From positions 1-64,000 of the forward strand of contig JAPOYJ010000062.1 in assembly GCA_026706635.1 (NCBI GenBank): 64,000 nucleotides of DNA, written 5' to 3'. The translations under genes were made by a program, and so were the position numbers. Source of the stretch: Gemmatimonadota bacterium. GTDB lineage: Bacteria; Gemmatimonadota; Gemmatimonadetes; Longimicrobiales; Gaopeijiaceae. Numbering within the stretch: the first letter of the stretch is position 1; the number at the start of each line of letters is the position of its first letter. The notes under the pieces are model-generated. The model saw nothing but the letters and a program-made list of their open reading frames with translations. It did no database searches and was not told where the DNA came from. This document shows, in pieces, positions 1 through 8,644 of the stretch.

Positions 1-105
1 GAAAACCTGCCATTTTCGACGGCCAGTTCTCTGCAATTTTGCGTGGCCGGTAACAAGCTCCTGGCGGCGTCCTGGCACCGAAGCACTGGCTAGCGCTAGC
101 CGCGC

Positions 106-711
106 TCAGCCCCACCAGGTGAAGAGGGTGATGATCCCGGCTTGTGCAAGCGAAGACGCGGCGAGAAAGGTGACCCATTTATGGTGTTCGCCAACCATAT
201 GGCTCACCGCGACTCCCGTGCCAATGCCAGCCGCTAGCCCCACCAGAGACCCCTCCAACGCTGCTCCGCCGGGCGCGCCGGCGAACCCCGCGCCAAGGGC
301 GGGGAGAACGATAGCAGCCGCACCGCCCATCGCTATGTAGGGCGGCCAAGGGGCCGAGAATGCTAATCCCAGTCCGAGGTATTGCGACAACGCTGCCGCA
401 CCCCAGGACGCGAGGAAGACCTTCGACAAGTTCGCCGGCGCAACGGTGGTGTCGGCGGCGGGCGCACCGGCCAGGGCGGCGGGGCGGCCGACGGCGAGGA
501 CTGGCGCTCCGGGCGGTGTCCCTAGGGCTTCGGTCAAGGGAGCGGCGCGGCGAGCGTGGAAGGGGCTCCTCCGCACCTCTTCGACAGCCGTGCTGAGCGA
601 TCGGCTGCCCAATTCGGTGATCGCCTGGGCGGCCACGGGGGAGACGGACGCTGCCGAAGCGCCGGTCGCGGATAGAGTGGCAAGGAGCCGGACTGCACCT
701 CGTCTGATCAT
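106..711 (-). CDS. Hypothetical secreted/membrane protein, 201 aa
   Basis: I do not recognise a family. The protein opens with an export signal (basic MIRR start, Ala/Ser-rich core, possible cleavage after AQA near residue 30). A Pro/Ala-rich linker follows, then several Gly/Ala-rich hydrophobic stretches from about residue 100 to the end (SKVFLASWGAAALSQYLGLGL, a Gly/Ala-rich span near 130-175 and a final one near 185-200), so it is probably a small multi-span membrane protein. A possible partner cannot be named. It is transcribed away from the repair gene at 957, and about 245 bases between them would hold both promoters. The coding frame has typical high-GC third positions, which supports a real gene, but the function is unknown. 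Confidence 0.6.
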   Translation of the reverse strand: MIRRGAVRLLATLSATGASAASVSPVAAQAITELGSRSLSTAVEEVRRSPFHARRAAPLTEALGTPPGAPVLAVGRPAALAGAPAADTTVAPANLSKVFLASWGAAALSQYLGLGLAFSAPWPPYIAMGGAAAIVLPALGAGFAGAPGGAALEGSLVGLAAGIGTGVAVSHMVGEHHKWVTFLAASSLAQAGIITLFTWWG

Positions 712-956
712 GGCTGGCCTCCCGGGGGCGCCACGGCCCCTGCCGAGTTACGGCGCGTCCTCGGGCGGACACCGGACGCGCTCCCGATGCACCGGCCCTA
801 CGGAGCGAGCGCGAGAAGAGGTTTCGGGCGCGCCTGTTCATGAACATCCAGATCGAGGGTGGGCCCGCGGAGGTCCTGGCGGCGAGGCACCGGTGACCGT
901 TTCGGTCCTATCAGCGCCGTGGCGGCCCCCGGCCAGCGTCCATAGCTTGTTGCCGG

Positions 957-1271
957 ATGAGCGCATTCTCCGAACGAGTATACGACTGCGTGCGGCGGAT
1001 TCCCAGAGGCCGAATCGCCAACTACGGCAGCGTTGCAGCTCTGGCGGGCGAGCCGCGCGCCGCCCGCGGCGTGGGGTATGCTCTGAGCCACCTCCCGTCG
1101 GGGAGCGACGTGCCGTGGTGGCGAGTCGTCAATCGGCGGGGTGCCATCTCGACCTCGCGGGTCTCCGGGATGGCACAGTGGCAGAGGGCGCTGCTCGAGA
1201 GCGAGGGTGTGGTCTTCGACGATGCCGGAGAGGCCTCGTGGCAGCGCTTCGGCTGGGCTCCGGGCGAGTGA
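957..1271 (+). CDS. Alkyltransferase-like (ATL) DNA repair protein, MGMT family
   Basis: 104 aa matching the DNA-binding domain of O6-alkylguanine-DNA alkyltransferases: an N-terminal helix-turn-helix (SERVYDCVRRIPRGRIANYGSVAALAG), the Arg-finger region ARGVGYAL, and the active-site segment at residues 53-57. That segment reads PWWRV instead of the PCHRV of active alkyltransferases, so there is no acceptor cysteine. In ATL proteins such as Atl1, a Trp or Ala replaces the cysteine; the protein binds and flips alkylated guanine and passes the lesion to nucleotide excision repair. The C-terminal QRALLESEGV motif is typical of the ATL group. Its TGA stop overlaps the ATG of the next gene, so the two are co-transcribed. 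Confidence 0.9.
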   Translation: MSAFSERVYDCVRRIPRGRIANYGSVAALAGEPRAARGVGYALSHLPSGSDVPWWRVVNRRGAISTSRVSGMAQWQRALLESEGVVFDDAGEASWQRFGWAPGE

Positions 1272-3454
1272 TGCGCCACGAGCCGCGGTCGGCGGGAGAC
1301 GGCTGCCCCACGCTTCGTTGGCGCCATCGGGGGCTCTTGGCACTCGTGGCACCGGTGGTGCTCCTCTCGGCGTGCGGGACGGGGGACGCGGGCGAACCCG
1401 GCGACGCCGCCGGGAGTCCGTCCGGGAGGGACTCGGCCTACGCCGAGATCGTAGCCGAGGAGGACGCGCGCGGCGAGGTCGGGCTTGTGCGTGTGCTGGC
1501 GCACCTGGAGGGGTCGGATCCATGGCTCAGGGCCGCGGCCGCGAGGGCGCTGGGGCGCTTGGAGGACCCTGCGTGGGCGCCCCTCCTTGCCGACCTGCTC
1601 GACGACCCCGACGCGGCGGTCCGGTCGGCGGCGGCCTTCGCCGTCGCCCAGTCGCTGCACGGCCAGGAAGCTGGCGATGTGGTCGAGCTGCTCGCGGCGC
1701 GCGCACCGCTTGAAGCCGACGGACGTGCGCTGGGCTCGCTCGCGACCAGCCTGGGGAGGCTCGGCTTCGCGAAGGCGGAGGAGCGCGCGACGGCTGCGCA
1801 CGCGCTCGTCGCGATTGCGGGGGTGGCCAGGGAGCTCCGGGGCGGGGGCAGGCACGCGGCTCGATTGGGGGTGGCGCGCGGCATCGCCGCCTTTGCCCGC
1901 GGCGGCGGGGCCAGCGCACCGCTCGATCCGGGGATCGTGGCGGCGGCCCGGTGGCTGGCGGAGCTCAGGGACGGGATCGGCTTGGACCCCGAGGGGGCGC
2001 TCGCGGCTCTGCGTGCGCGCAGGATCGCGTGGTCGGTCCTGCTCTGCGCCGAGGGTAGCGATGCTGTCCGGGTGGCGGAGCCCGCCTCCGCCGACTGGGG
2101 TGCGCGGCGCGAGGTGATGGTCGCGTCGAGTCGATGCGGAGCAGGGGGCGAGGCGGCGATCCGGTCCGGCTTGAGCGACCCGGATCCACGTGTTCGGGTC
2201 GAGGCGCTGCGGGCATACGACCGCCGCGTCCGGCCGAGCGGAGGGTGCGGACCGATCCTGGATGCGATCGCCGACCCGGACCCGCGCCTCTGGGCGACGG
2301 CTCTGACCCTGGCGGCGAGCGAGTGTACCGGGGTAGAGCGCGTGCGGCAGCGCTCGCTCCTGATCGCTCTGGCGGACTCCCTGGAGTCGGTTGCAGGGGG
2401 ATGGAAGCGGTCCGCGGGAGCGCTCCGCTCGCTGGCGGCGATCGACCCCGGCGAGGCTGCGGCGCGTATCGGGCCATTTGCGGATCACGGCGATCCGTCG
2501 GTCCGCAGGTGGGCGGCCCTCGCCGCCTCCAAGGCGGGGGCCGTCGAGGCGCTGAGGGAGCTGGGCGCCCCAGGAGAGGATGCGAATGTCCGTGCGGCCG
2601 CGCTGGAGGGTCTCGGAGCGGCCGTCGGGGGCGGAGGGCGCGACCTGTATCTGGACGCGCTCGCATCCGACGATCCGCAGCTCGTCATGACCGCCGCCCG
2701 GCTCCTCGGTGAGCACATGGCGCCGGGCGACGCGGATGCGACCTCGGCTCTGCTGGCGGCCCTCGGCCACTTTACCGCCCGGCAGCGCGAGACGGAGCGC
2801 GACGCCCGTGTGGCGCTCCTCGAGGCGATCGCAGAGCTCGAAGGCTTCGGGAGCGCCGATCTCGACCCCTACCTCCACGACTACGACCGGGCCGTCGCGG
2901 AGCTTGCGGCTAGGACCCTGAGCGCATCCACCGGCGAGTCGCACGCAGCCGCAGCTGTGCCGCTCCCGCGCCTGCCGACCCCTACGCCGATGCAGCTGGC
3001 AGAGCTCGCCCAGGAGCGCATCCGGATCCAGATGGCTGACGGCAGGGGCGAGGTGGTCATCGCGCTGCGGCCCGACCTCGCCGCCACCAACGCGGCCCGC
3101 CTATCGCGTCTGGTCCGCGAGGGGTACTTCGACGGCCTGACCTTCCACCGCGTAGTCCCCAACTTCGTGGTGCAGGGTGGCAGCCCGAATGGCAACGAAT
3201 ACTCCGGCGACGGCCCATACACCCGCGACGAGATCTCCAGCCACGGCCACTGGCGCGGCACGGTCGGCCTCTCGACGCGAGGTCGCGACACAGGCGACGC
3301 CCAGATCTTCATCAACCTCGTCGACAACGTGCGCCTCGACGCCGACTACACCGTCCTGGGCGAGGTTGTCGAGGGGATGCACGTCGTCGACGCCATCCAG
3401 GAGGGAGACACAATCGTGCTAGTGGACCATCCGACTTCGACGACCACCCGATGA
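1271..3454 (+). CDS. HEAT-repeat lipoprotein fused to cyclophilin-type peptidyl-prolyl isomerase
   Basis: The ATG at 1271 overlaps the previous stop (TGATG) and gives 727 aa; the frame stays open further upstream but the lipobox fits this start. An Arg-rich n-region and [14 protein letters not shown] give a lipobox with Cys at residue 35, so the protein should be lipid-anchored. Residues about 60-560 are HEAT/PBS-lyase-like repeats ([49 protein letters not shown]). Residues about 580-720 form a cyclophilin domain ([46 protein letters not shown]) that would isomerise Xaa-Pro bonds in envelope proteins. The repeats probably bind clients or an assembly partner (inference). The stop overlaps the HIT gene start by ATGA. 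Confidence 0.9.
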   Translation: MRHEPRSAGDGCPTLRWRHRGLLALVAPVVLLSACGTGDAGEPGDAAGSPSGRDSAYAEIVAEEDARGEVGLVRVLAHLEGSDPWLRAAAARALGRLEDPAWAPLLADLLDDPDAAVRSAAAFAVAQSLHGQEAGDVVELLAARAPLEADGRALGSLATSLGRLGFAKAEERATAAHALVAIAGVARELRGGGRHAARLGVARGIAAFARGGGASAPLDPGIVAAARWLAELRDGIGLDPEGALAALRARRIAWSVLLCAEGSDAVRVAEPASADWGARREVMVASSRCGAGGEAAIRSGLSDPDPRVRVEALRAYDRRVRPSGGCGPILDAIADPDPRLWATALTLAASECTGVERVRQRSLLIALADSLESVAGGWKRSAGALRSLAAIDPGEAAARIGPFADHGDPSVRRWAALAASKAGAVEALRELGAPGEDANVRAAALEGLGAAVGGGGRDLYLDALASDDPQLVMTAARLLGEHMAPGDADATSALLAALGHFTARQRETERDARVALLEAIAELEGFGSADLDPYLHDYDRAVAELAARTLSASTGESHAAAAVPLPRLPTPTPMQLAELAQERIRIQMADGRGEVVIALRPDLAATNAARLSRLVREGYFDGLTFHRVVPNFVVQGGSPNGNEYSGDGPYTRDEISSHGHWRGTVGLSTRGRDTGDAQIFINLVDNVRLDADYTVLGEVVEGMHVVDAIQEGDTIVLVDHPTSTTTR

Positions 3455-3807
3455 CGCAGGCCACCCTCTTCGCCAGGATCGTGAGCGGCGAGCTTCCCGC
3501 CGACATCGTCTACCGGGACGATCTCGTCACCGCCTTTAAAGACATCCGCCCACTCGCGCCGATCCACATCCTGATAGTGCCGAACAGGGCGATTGCGACG
3601 CTAGCCGACGTATCCGAGGGCGACGAGGCGACGCTCGGCAGGATGCTCCGCGTGGCCTCCGCCCTGGCCCGCCAGGAGGGGATCGCCGAGGACGGGTACC
3701 GGGTGATGATCAACTGCCGCGATCACGGCGGCCAGGAAGTCTACCACCTGCACCTTCACCTAGTCGGTGGACGCCCCCTGGGGCCAATGCTCGCGAGGTC
3801 GCGCTGA
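3451..3807 (+). CDS. HIT family (HINT-like) nucleotide hydrolase
   Basis: 118 aa, the usual length for HINT proteins. It starts with the family pattern [19 protein letters not shown], contains the ribose/phosphate-binding region ([15 protein letters not shown]) and ends with the histidine triad [10 protein letters not shown], catalytic histidines at about 99, 101 and 103. HINT proteins hydrolyse nucleoside phosphoramidates, such as AMP-lysine, in the cytoplasm. It overlaps the preceding HEAT/cyclophilin gene by ATGA and so is translationally coupled to it. The physiological substrate cannot be read from the sequence. Confidence 0.93.
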   Translation: MTQATLFARIVSGELPADIVYRDDLVTAFKDIRPLAPIHILIVPNRAIATLADVSEGDEATLGRMLRVASALARQEGIAEDGYRVMINCRDHGGQEVYHLHLHLVGGRPLGPMLARSR

Positions 3808-3832
3808 GTCCGGCGAGGCAGCCCCACGCCCC

Positions 3833-4264
3833 TCAGCCCCTCGCCCTACGAAAGAGCCTCGCGGACGCCACCCAGAGCGCCACGAAGAATCCGTTCGAGA
3901 GAACGATCTCCGGCGTTGACGAGACCGGGTGGTGCTGCTTGCCCAGGATCAGCGCGACGACCACCACGAGGCACTGCGCCACGGCCGCCCAGTAGAGCGC
4001 CAGCTCCATCCCGGCGGGCCGGAAACGGGCCACCAGGGCACCGACCGCCGCAACACCGATCACGCCGCCGTAGAGCAAGTCGAAGGGATCGCCCTCCACA
4101 CCGATCAGACCCACGGCACCGATCACCCAAATCAGGAGCATCGCCGTCCCCAGCACCGCGCCGTAGGCTACCCTCAGACCTCGGGTCCAACCCACGCGGC
4201 TCAGCGATCGTTCTTCCAACGGGCGGTTGCCTGCCAGCACCAAAGTCGCGCCTCCCATACACAT
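3833..4264 (-). CDS. Small membrane protein, four predicted TM segments
   Basis: About 143 aa from the ATG at 4264; a nearby ATG (4258) or a TTG after GGAGG are alternatives, so the start is uncertain. Four hydrophobic segments are visible: AYGAVLGTAMLLIWVIGAVGLIGV, LLYGGVIGVAAVGALVA, ELALYWAAVAQCLVVVVALIL and IVLSNGFFVALWVASARLF. The spacing (four helices, short loops) matches small uncharacterised inner-membrane proteins found in many phyla. No enzymatic motif is seen. It converges on the HIT gene with 25 bases between stops, so it is not part of that operon. Function unknown. Confidence 0.65.
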   Translation of the reverse strand: MCMGGATLVLAGNRPLEERSLSRVGWTRGLRVAYGAVLGTAMLLIWVIGAVGLIGVEGDPFDLLYGGVIGVAAVGALVARFRPAGMELALYWAAVAQCLVVVVALILGKQHHPVSSTPEIVLSNGFFVALWVASARLFRRARG

Positions 4265-4335
4265 GGACGTCCGAACGTGGAGCCATCGAACGCATCCTCG
4301 ACCGCTGGGACAGGTCCGGCACCGCGCATGGTTGC

Positions 4336-4453
4336 CTAGCAGCCCGTGGACAAACCTACAATTCCTGTATCCCTGGCTTCGCTCTGCGTCGCTCTTCGGG
4401 CCGGTAGCGCTGCTACCAGCCCATGCCCACTGCCGGCTGTCGCAAGGGTAGGC
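4336..4453. repeat. Copy of the CTAG-bounded inverted-repeat element, one recognisable end
   Basis: CTAG (4336-4339) is followed by CAGCCCGTGGACAA, the terminal sequence found at many gene ends in this window. Inside, GCTCTGCGTCGCTCTTCGGG and the small hairpin GGTAGCGCTGCTACC match the inner part of the copies at 36.9 kb and 49.6 kb. I cannot find the opposite inverted end, so this copy looks one-sided or decayed. It lies between the membrane-protein start and accA. Confidence 0.6.
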
Positions 4454-4541
4454 TCGGCTGTAGTTTATCCTACCGATGTTGCACGGAGTCCCCACCCCAG
4501 GGTGTGGCGACCCGGCCCCGACTGGGAGGAGCAGAGACGAA

Positions 4542-5513
4542 GTGTCAGGCACGGCGCACTTTGCATTCGAGCGAGATATCGTAGAGCTGGAGGACCAGGT
4601 CGCACGGCTTCGCGACAACGCCGCCAAGCGGGGCCTGGACGCTGGCGACGAGCTGCAGGTCCTTTCGGCGAAGCTGGACGCGCTCCGCGACGAGACATAC
4701 CGCAACCTCGCCCCGATGGAACAGGTGCAGGTGGCCCGCCACCCCAAGCGTCCCTACGCGCTCGACTACATCGAGGGCGTCTTCGCCGACTGGTTCGAGC
4801 TCCGGGGGGATCGCCGCTACCGCAACGACGAGGCGATCGTGGGCGGCTGGGCGAGGCTTGACGGCAAGTCGGTCATGGTGATCGGCCACCAGAAGGGGCG
4901 CGACATGAAGGAGAATCTGCGCCGCAACTTCGGGATGCCCCACCCGGAGGGCTACCGCAAGGCGCTCCGCCTCATGCGCATGGCGGCCAAATTCCGCCGT
5001 CCGGTCGTGACGCTGATCGACACACCCGGCGCCTACCCGGGCTTCGGCGCCGAGGAGCGGGGACAGGCGGAGGCGATCGCCACCAACCTGCGCGAGATGG
5101 CGCGGCTGCGGGTGCCGAGCGTCTCCGTGGTGATCGGCGAGGGGGGATCGGGAGGGGCGCTGGCGCTCGGAGTCACCGACCGCATCCTCCTGCTCGAGCA
5201 CTCGATCTACTCGGTGATCTCGCCAGAGGGGTGCGCGGCCATTCTCTGGCGTTCGGCCGACCAGCGCGAGAAGGCGGCCAGCGCGCTGCGCCTGACCTCG
5301 GCGGACCTCTTCGACCTTGGTGTTGCCGACGAGGTGATCGCCGAGCCGCCCGGCGGCGCCCACACAGACCCCAACGCCGCCATGCAGTCGGTCTCCAGAT
5401 CTCTTTCCCGCCACCTTGGCGAGCTAGGGCAGGTGGAGAGGGATCAGCTCCTGGCCAGCCGCCGGGCGAAGTACGAGTCGCTCGGGACCTGGGTCGAGGC
5501 GGGCAGCTCCTGA
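4542..5513 (+). CDS. accA: Acetyl-CoA carboxylase carboxyltransferase subunit alpha
   Basis: 323 aa from the GTG at 4542, preceded by GGGAGGAG; this matches the 319 aa of the E. coli protein, whereas starting further upstream (4476) would add an unconserved tail. AccA pairs with AccD to transfer carboxyl from biotin to acetyl-CoA, making malonyl-CoA for fatty acids. Family features are the N-terminal FERDIVELEDQVARL helix, KRPYALDYIEGVFADWFELRGDR, VMVIGHQKGRD, FGMPHPEGYRKALRLM, TLIDTPGAYPG and IGEGGSGGALALG. No zinc finger is present, as expected because it sits in AccD. The PSP1 gene follows after 7 bases, suggesting one transcript. Confidence 0.96.
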   Translation: MSGTAHFAFERDIVELEDQVARLRDNAAKRGLDAGDELQVLSAKLDALRDETYRNLAPMEQVQVARHPKRPYALDYIEGVFADWFELRGDRRYRNDEAIVGGWARLDGKSVMVIGHQKGRDMKENLRRNFGMPHPEGYRKALRLMRMAAKFRRPVVTLIDTPGAYPGFGAEERGQAEAIATNLREMARLRVPSVSVVIGEGGSGGALALGVTDRILLLEHSIYSVISPEGCAAILWRSADQREKAASALRLTSADLFDLGVADEVIAEPPGGAHTDPNAAMQSVSRSLSRHLGELGQVERDQLLASRRAKYESLGTWVEAGSS

Positions 5514-5520
5514 GGGGCGG

Positions 5521-6390
5521 ATGAACGGGTTTGCGGAGGTGCGCTTCAAGGGTGCCAGGAGGGGCTACTACTCGACGGCGGGTCTGGAGCTGGCCCCCGG
5601 CGATCGGGTGATCGTGCAGGCGGAGCGAGGGGAGGACTTCGGCGAGGTCACTGCGCTCGGCACGATCGCCGAACGCAAATGCTCGACCAGCGAGTGCGGG
5701 ACCCCGAACCCCACGATGCGGGTGCTGCGTCGAGCGGGACCGGAGGAGGTGCAGCGGGCGAGCTACCGGGACGACGACGACCGCCGCGCTCTGCGAGAGG
5801 CCCGTCGGCAGGTCGCCAAGCACGGCCTGAAGATGAAGGTCAGCGACGCGGAGTGGCAGTTCGATCGCAGAAAACTGATCATCTACTTCACGGCCGAGCG
5901 CCGCGTCGACTTCCGAGAGCTGGTGCGCGATCTGGCACGGTCCTTCAGGACCCGCATAGAGCTCAAGCAGATCGGGGTGCGGGACGAGGCGGCGCTGCTG
6001 GGCGGAGTGGGGCGGTGCGGTCGGGAGCTCTGCTGCGCCACCTGGCTCCCCGAGCTCAAGCCGATCAGCCTCCAGCTCGCCAAGGACCAGTCCCTTTCGC
6101 TCAATCCCGCCCAGATTGCGGGGTGCTGCGGGCGGCTGATGTGCTGCCTGCGCTACGAGCACGACTCGTACGTGGAAGCACGGCGGAGGTTTCCGCGTGA
6201 AGGCCGCGTGCTGAGGACGGCGCGGGGGAGCGAGAGGGTGGTCGGCGTCAACATCTTCCGCGACACGATCACGCTCCGGGACGAGGAGGGCGAAATGCGC
6301 GTCGTCGACATCCACGAGCTAATGCGCGAGGTGCAAGCGCGGCGCGACCTGCGTGCCAACGGCAACGGACGCCGCGGGGAGGAGGCTTGA
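5521..6390 (+). CDS. PSP1 domain protein, RicT/YaaT-like
   Basis: 289 aa. The N-terminal two thirds match the PSP1 C-terminal domain (EVRFKGARRGYYS, LAPGDRVIVQAERGEDFGEV, EWQFDRRKLIIYFTAERRVDFRELVRDLARSFRTRIELKQIGVRDEAALLGG). Cysteines occur as CGRELCC near 166-172 and CCGRLMCC near 202-209; in Bacillus RicT equivalent cysteines bind an iron-sulfur cluster in the RicA-RicF-RicT complex, which affects RNase Y mRNA processing. Partners RicA and RicF are not in this window. The C-terminus is basic. It ends by overlapping the proposed TTG start of the following ABC gene. Confidence 0.9.
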   Translation: MNGFAEVRFKGARRGYYSTAGLELAPGDRVIVQAERGEDFGEVTALGTIAERKCSTSECGTPNPTMRVLRRAGPEEVQRASYRDDDDRRALREARRQVAKHGLKMKVSDAEWQFDRRKLIIYFTAERRVDFRELVRDLARSFRTRIELKQIGVRDEAALLGGVGRCGRELCCATWLPELKPISLQLAKDQSLSLNPAQIAGCCGRLMCCLRYEHDSYVEARRRFPREGRVLRTARGSERVVGVNIFRDTITLRDEEGEMRVVDIHELMREVQARRDLRANGNGRRGEEA

Positions 6391-7526
6391 TCGGCTCCGC
6401 GGCGGACAAGGGTACCGGAGAAGGCTCTGGGGCCGAGGCAGTGCATGTCGAGTTCGAGGATGTTGCCAAGAGCTACGACGGCCGCACGATGGCGGTGCAG
6501 GGCTTCGACCTGCGCGTGCGCCGCGGCGAGTTCGTGACGCTGCTGGGTCCTTCGGGTTCCGGCAAGACGACAATCCTGACGATGCTGGCCGGCTTCCAGG
6601 CACCTACCTCCGGGGTCATCAGGATCGACGGTAGCCGCGTGGACGACTTGCCGCCCCGCCGTCGCGGGATCGGGATGGTCTTTCAGAACTACGCCCTCTT
6701 TCCGCACATGTCGGTCGAGGAGAACCTCGCGTTCCCGCTCGAGGTGCGCGGCCTGGCCAGGGCAGAGTGCCGCGAACGCGTGGGCAGCGCTCTGCGCCTG
6801 GTGCGGCTCGAAGGTCTCGAGAAGCGGCGGCCCGGACAGCTCTCGGGTGGCCAGCAGCAGCGTGTCGCGATCGCTCGCGCTCTCGTCTTCGAGCCGAGCC
6901 TGGTGTTGATGGACGAGCCCCTGGGGGCTCTGGACCGCAGGCTGCGCGAAGAGATGCAGTACGAGATCCGGCGCATCCATCGCGAGCTCGCCGTGACCGT
7001 CGTGTACGTGACGCACGACCAGGAGGAGGCCATGGTGTTGTCGGAGCGCATCGCCGTGCTGAGGGCGGGTGCGGTCGAACAGATCGCGGGGCCCGAGGCC
7101 CTGTACGAGGAGCCGGAACGGTCCTTCGTGGCGGACTTCATCGGCGAGAACAACCACCTCGACGGCACGGTGATCGCAGTCGACGGCGACTTCTGCGAAG
7201 TGGAGGTCGGCAGGGAGCGGGTCCGAGCGCTCAGGATCGTCGAGTGCGAGCCGGGCGACCGCGTGACCCTCTCGATCCGACCTGAGCGCGTCGCCGTGAA
7301 TCCCGATCCGGGCCTCTACCAGAACCAGGTCGGGGGCACGATTCGCGACGTGGCCTTTGTGGGCGACCACCTCCGCGTCCGCATGGCGGCTTGCGGCGTC
7401 AGCAACCTAGTGGCGAAGATTCCCAACGTCGCAGGGCACGGCGGGGTCCTCGTGGGCGACACTGTCCGCATCGCGTGGACGGTCACGGACTGCCGCGCCC
7501 TAAACTTCGAACCAATGCAGGACTGA
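6387..7526 (+). CDS. Polyamine-type ABC transporter ATP-binding protein (PotA-like)
   Basis: 379 aa if the TTG at 6387 is used; its overlap with the previous stop (TTGA) supports coupling, but a GTG at 6441 is a real alternative because the ABC domain begins only at VEFEDVAKSY. Walker A GPSGSGKTT (about 54-62), signature LSGGQQQR (about 152), Walker B LVLMDEPLGALD and the switch histidine in VTHDQEEAM are intact. The C-terminal 130 residues form a TOBE regulatory domain. The protein should energise uptake through the two permeases that follow. Family membership indicates polyamines or a related small cation (opine, iron complex); the substrate is not proven here. Confidence 0.92.
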   Translation: MIGSAADKGTGEGSGAEAVHVEFEDVAKSYDGRTMAVQGFDLRVRRGEFVTLLGPSGSGKTTILTMLAGFQAPTSGVIRIDGSRVDDLPPRRRGIGMVFQNYALFPHMSVEENLAFPLEVRGLARAECRERVGSALRLVRLEGLEKRRPGQLSGGQQQRVAIARALVFEPSLVLMDEPLGALDRRLREEMQYEIRRIHRELAVTVVYVTHDQEEAMVLSERIAVLRAGAVEQIAGPEALYEEPERSFVADFIGENNHLDGTVIAVDGDFCEVEVGRERVRALRIVECEPGDRVTLSIRPERVAVNPDPGLYQNQVGGTIRDVAFVGDHLRVRMAACGVSNLVAKIPNVAGHGGVLVGDTVRIAWTVTDCRALNFEPMQD

Positions 7527-7545
7527 CTTCCACCATGGAGCAGAC

Positions 7546-8640
7546 ATGATCAGATCGACCCTCTTCGTATCGGTCGCGGCGGCGGCCGTCGCGGGAATTG
7601 CAACGCCCCGGCAGCTGGAAGCCCAATCGGTGACGGCGGTTTCGTGGGGCGGTTCGTACGGACGAGCCGTTCACATGGGCGTCAACCTCCCGTTCACGCA
7701 GGAGACGGACGTCAGAGTGATAGTCGAGGACTACAACGGCGGGCTCGCTCAGATCAGGGCGCAGGTCGAGGCGGGCAACATCCAGTGGGATGTGGTTGAC
7801 CTCGAGATCGCCGACATGGCGCGCGGATGCGACGAGGGGCTCCTCGAGCCGGTGGACATAAGCAAGCTGCCCCCTGGGCCGGACGGTGTCCCAGCCGTCG
7901 ACGACTTCGTGGCGGACGCCCATGCGGAGTGCGGCGTGGGCCAGCTCTTCTGGTCGACGGTATACGCCTACAACACACAGACTCTCGAGAGCGACGAGCA
8001 ACCCGCCACGATGGCCGACTTCTTCGACCTCGAGAGGTTTCCGGGCCGGCGTGGCATGCGGCGGGTGCCGCAGGTCAATCTGGAGTTCGCCCTGATCGCC
8101 GACGGTGTCCCGACGGACGAGGTGTACGCCACTCTGGGCACGCCCGAAGGGCTGGACCGGGCCTTCGCCAAGCTGAGCTCCATCAAGGACCAAGTCGTGT
8201 GGTGGGAGGCGGGCGCGCAGCCGCCGCAGATGCTGGCGGACGGCGAGGTGGTAATGAGCACCGCCTACAACGGGCGGATCTTCAACGCGCAGGTGCTCGA
8301 AGGCCAGCCCTTCAAGATCGTCTGGGACGGCCAGATGCTCGACATCGGGGTCCTCGGAATCGTCGCTGGCACCCCCCGCCTGGACGAGGCGCTGCGCTAT
8401 CTGGCGTTCGCGACCACCGCCGAGTCCCAAGCGAGGATCGGAAACAGGATCTCGTACTCCCCTGCGCGCAGGTCGGGCACGGCCATGATCGGGAGGCATG
8501 TGCTCACTGGGTTGGAGATGGCCCCCCACATGCCAGCCACCCCCGAGAACACAAAGAACTCGCTCAGGTTCGACTGGCGCTGGTGGGCCGACCACCAGGA
8601 CGAGTTGAACGAGCGTTTCAGCGCGTGGCTCGCCCGCTGA
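7546..8640 (+). CDS. Periplasmic substrate-binding protein (PotD-like, family 1)
   Basis: 364 aa with a signal peptide (MIRSTLFVSVAAAAVAGIA...LEAQ). The mature part begins SVTAVSWGGSYGRAV, typical of spermidine/putrescine-type binding proteins, and has the hinge-region patterns WDVVDLEIADMARGCDEGLLEPVD, MSTAYNGRIFNAQV and a C-terminal SYSPARRSGTAMI. It would capture the solute outside and present it to the permease pair. It lies 19 bases after the ATPase and 4 before the first permease, so it is in the middle of the operon. I cannot assign polyamine specificity from individual residues. Confidence 0.9.
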   Translation: MIRSTLFVSVAAAAVAGIATPRQLEAQSVTAVSWGGSYGRAVHMGVNLPFTQETDVRVIVEDYNGGLAQIRAQVEAGNIQWDVVDLEIADMARGCDEGLLEPVDISKLPPGPDGVPAVDDFVADAHAECGVGQLFWSTVYAYNTQTLESDEQPATMADFFDLERFPGRRGMRRVPQVNLEFALIADGVPTDEVYATLGTPEGLDRAFAKLSSIKDQVVWWEAGAQPPQMLADGEVVMSTAYNGRIFNAQVLEGQPFKIVWDGQMLDIGVLGIVAGTPRLDEALRYLAFATTAESQARIGNRISYSPARRSGTAMIGRHVLTGLEMAPHMPATPENTKNSLRFDWRWWADHQDELNERFSAWLAR

Positions 8641-8644
8641 CGCG

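Noticed and set aside
1-105. A gene or RNA at the left edge
   Set aside because: I see only a small CTAGCGCTAG palindrome at 91-100 and no start, ribosome site or RNA fold.
957-1271. Active O6-methylguanine-DNA methyltransferase
   Set aside because: The active-site motif is PWWRV, with no acceptor cysteine; the protein belongs to the ATL group.
1022-2944. A 640-codon open frame opposite the HEAT/cyclophilin gene
   Set aside because: It has the Arg/Pro-rich composition typical of antisense frames in high-GC DNA and no recognisable domain, whereas the plus-strand frame has a lipobox, repeats and a cyclophilin domain.
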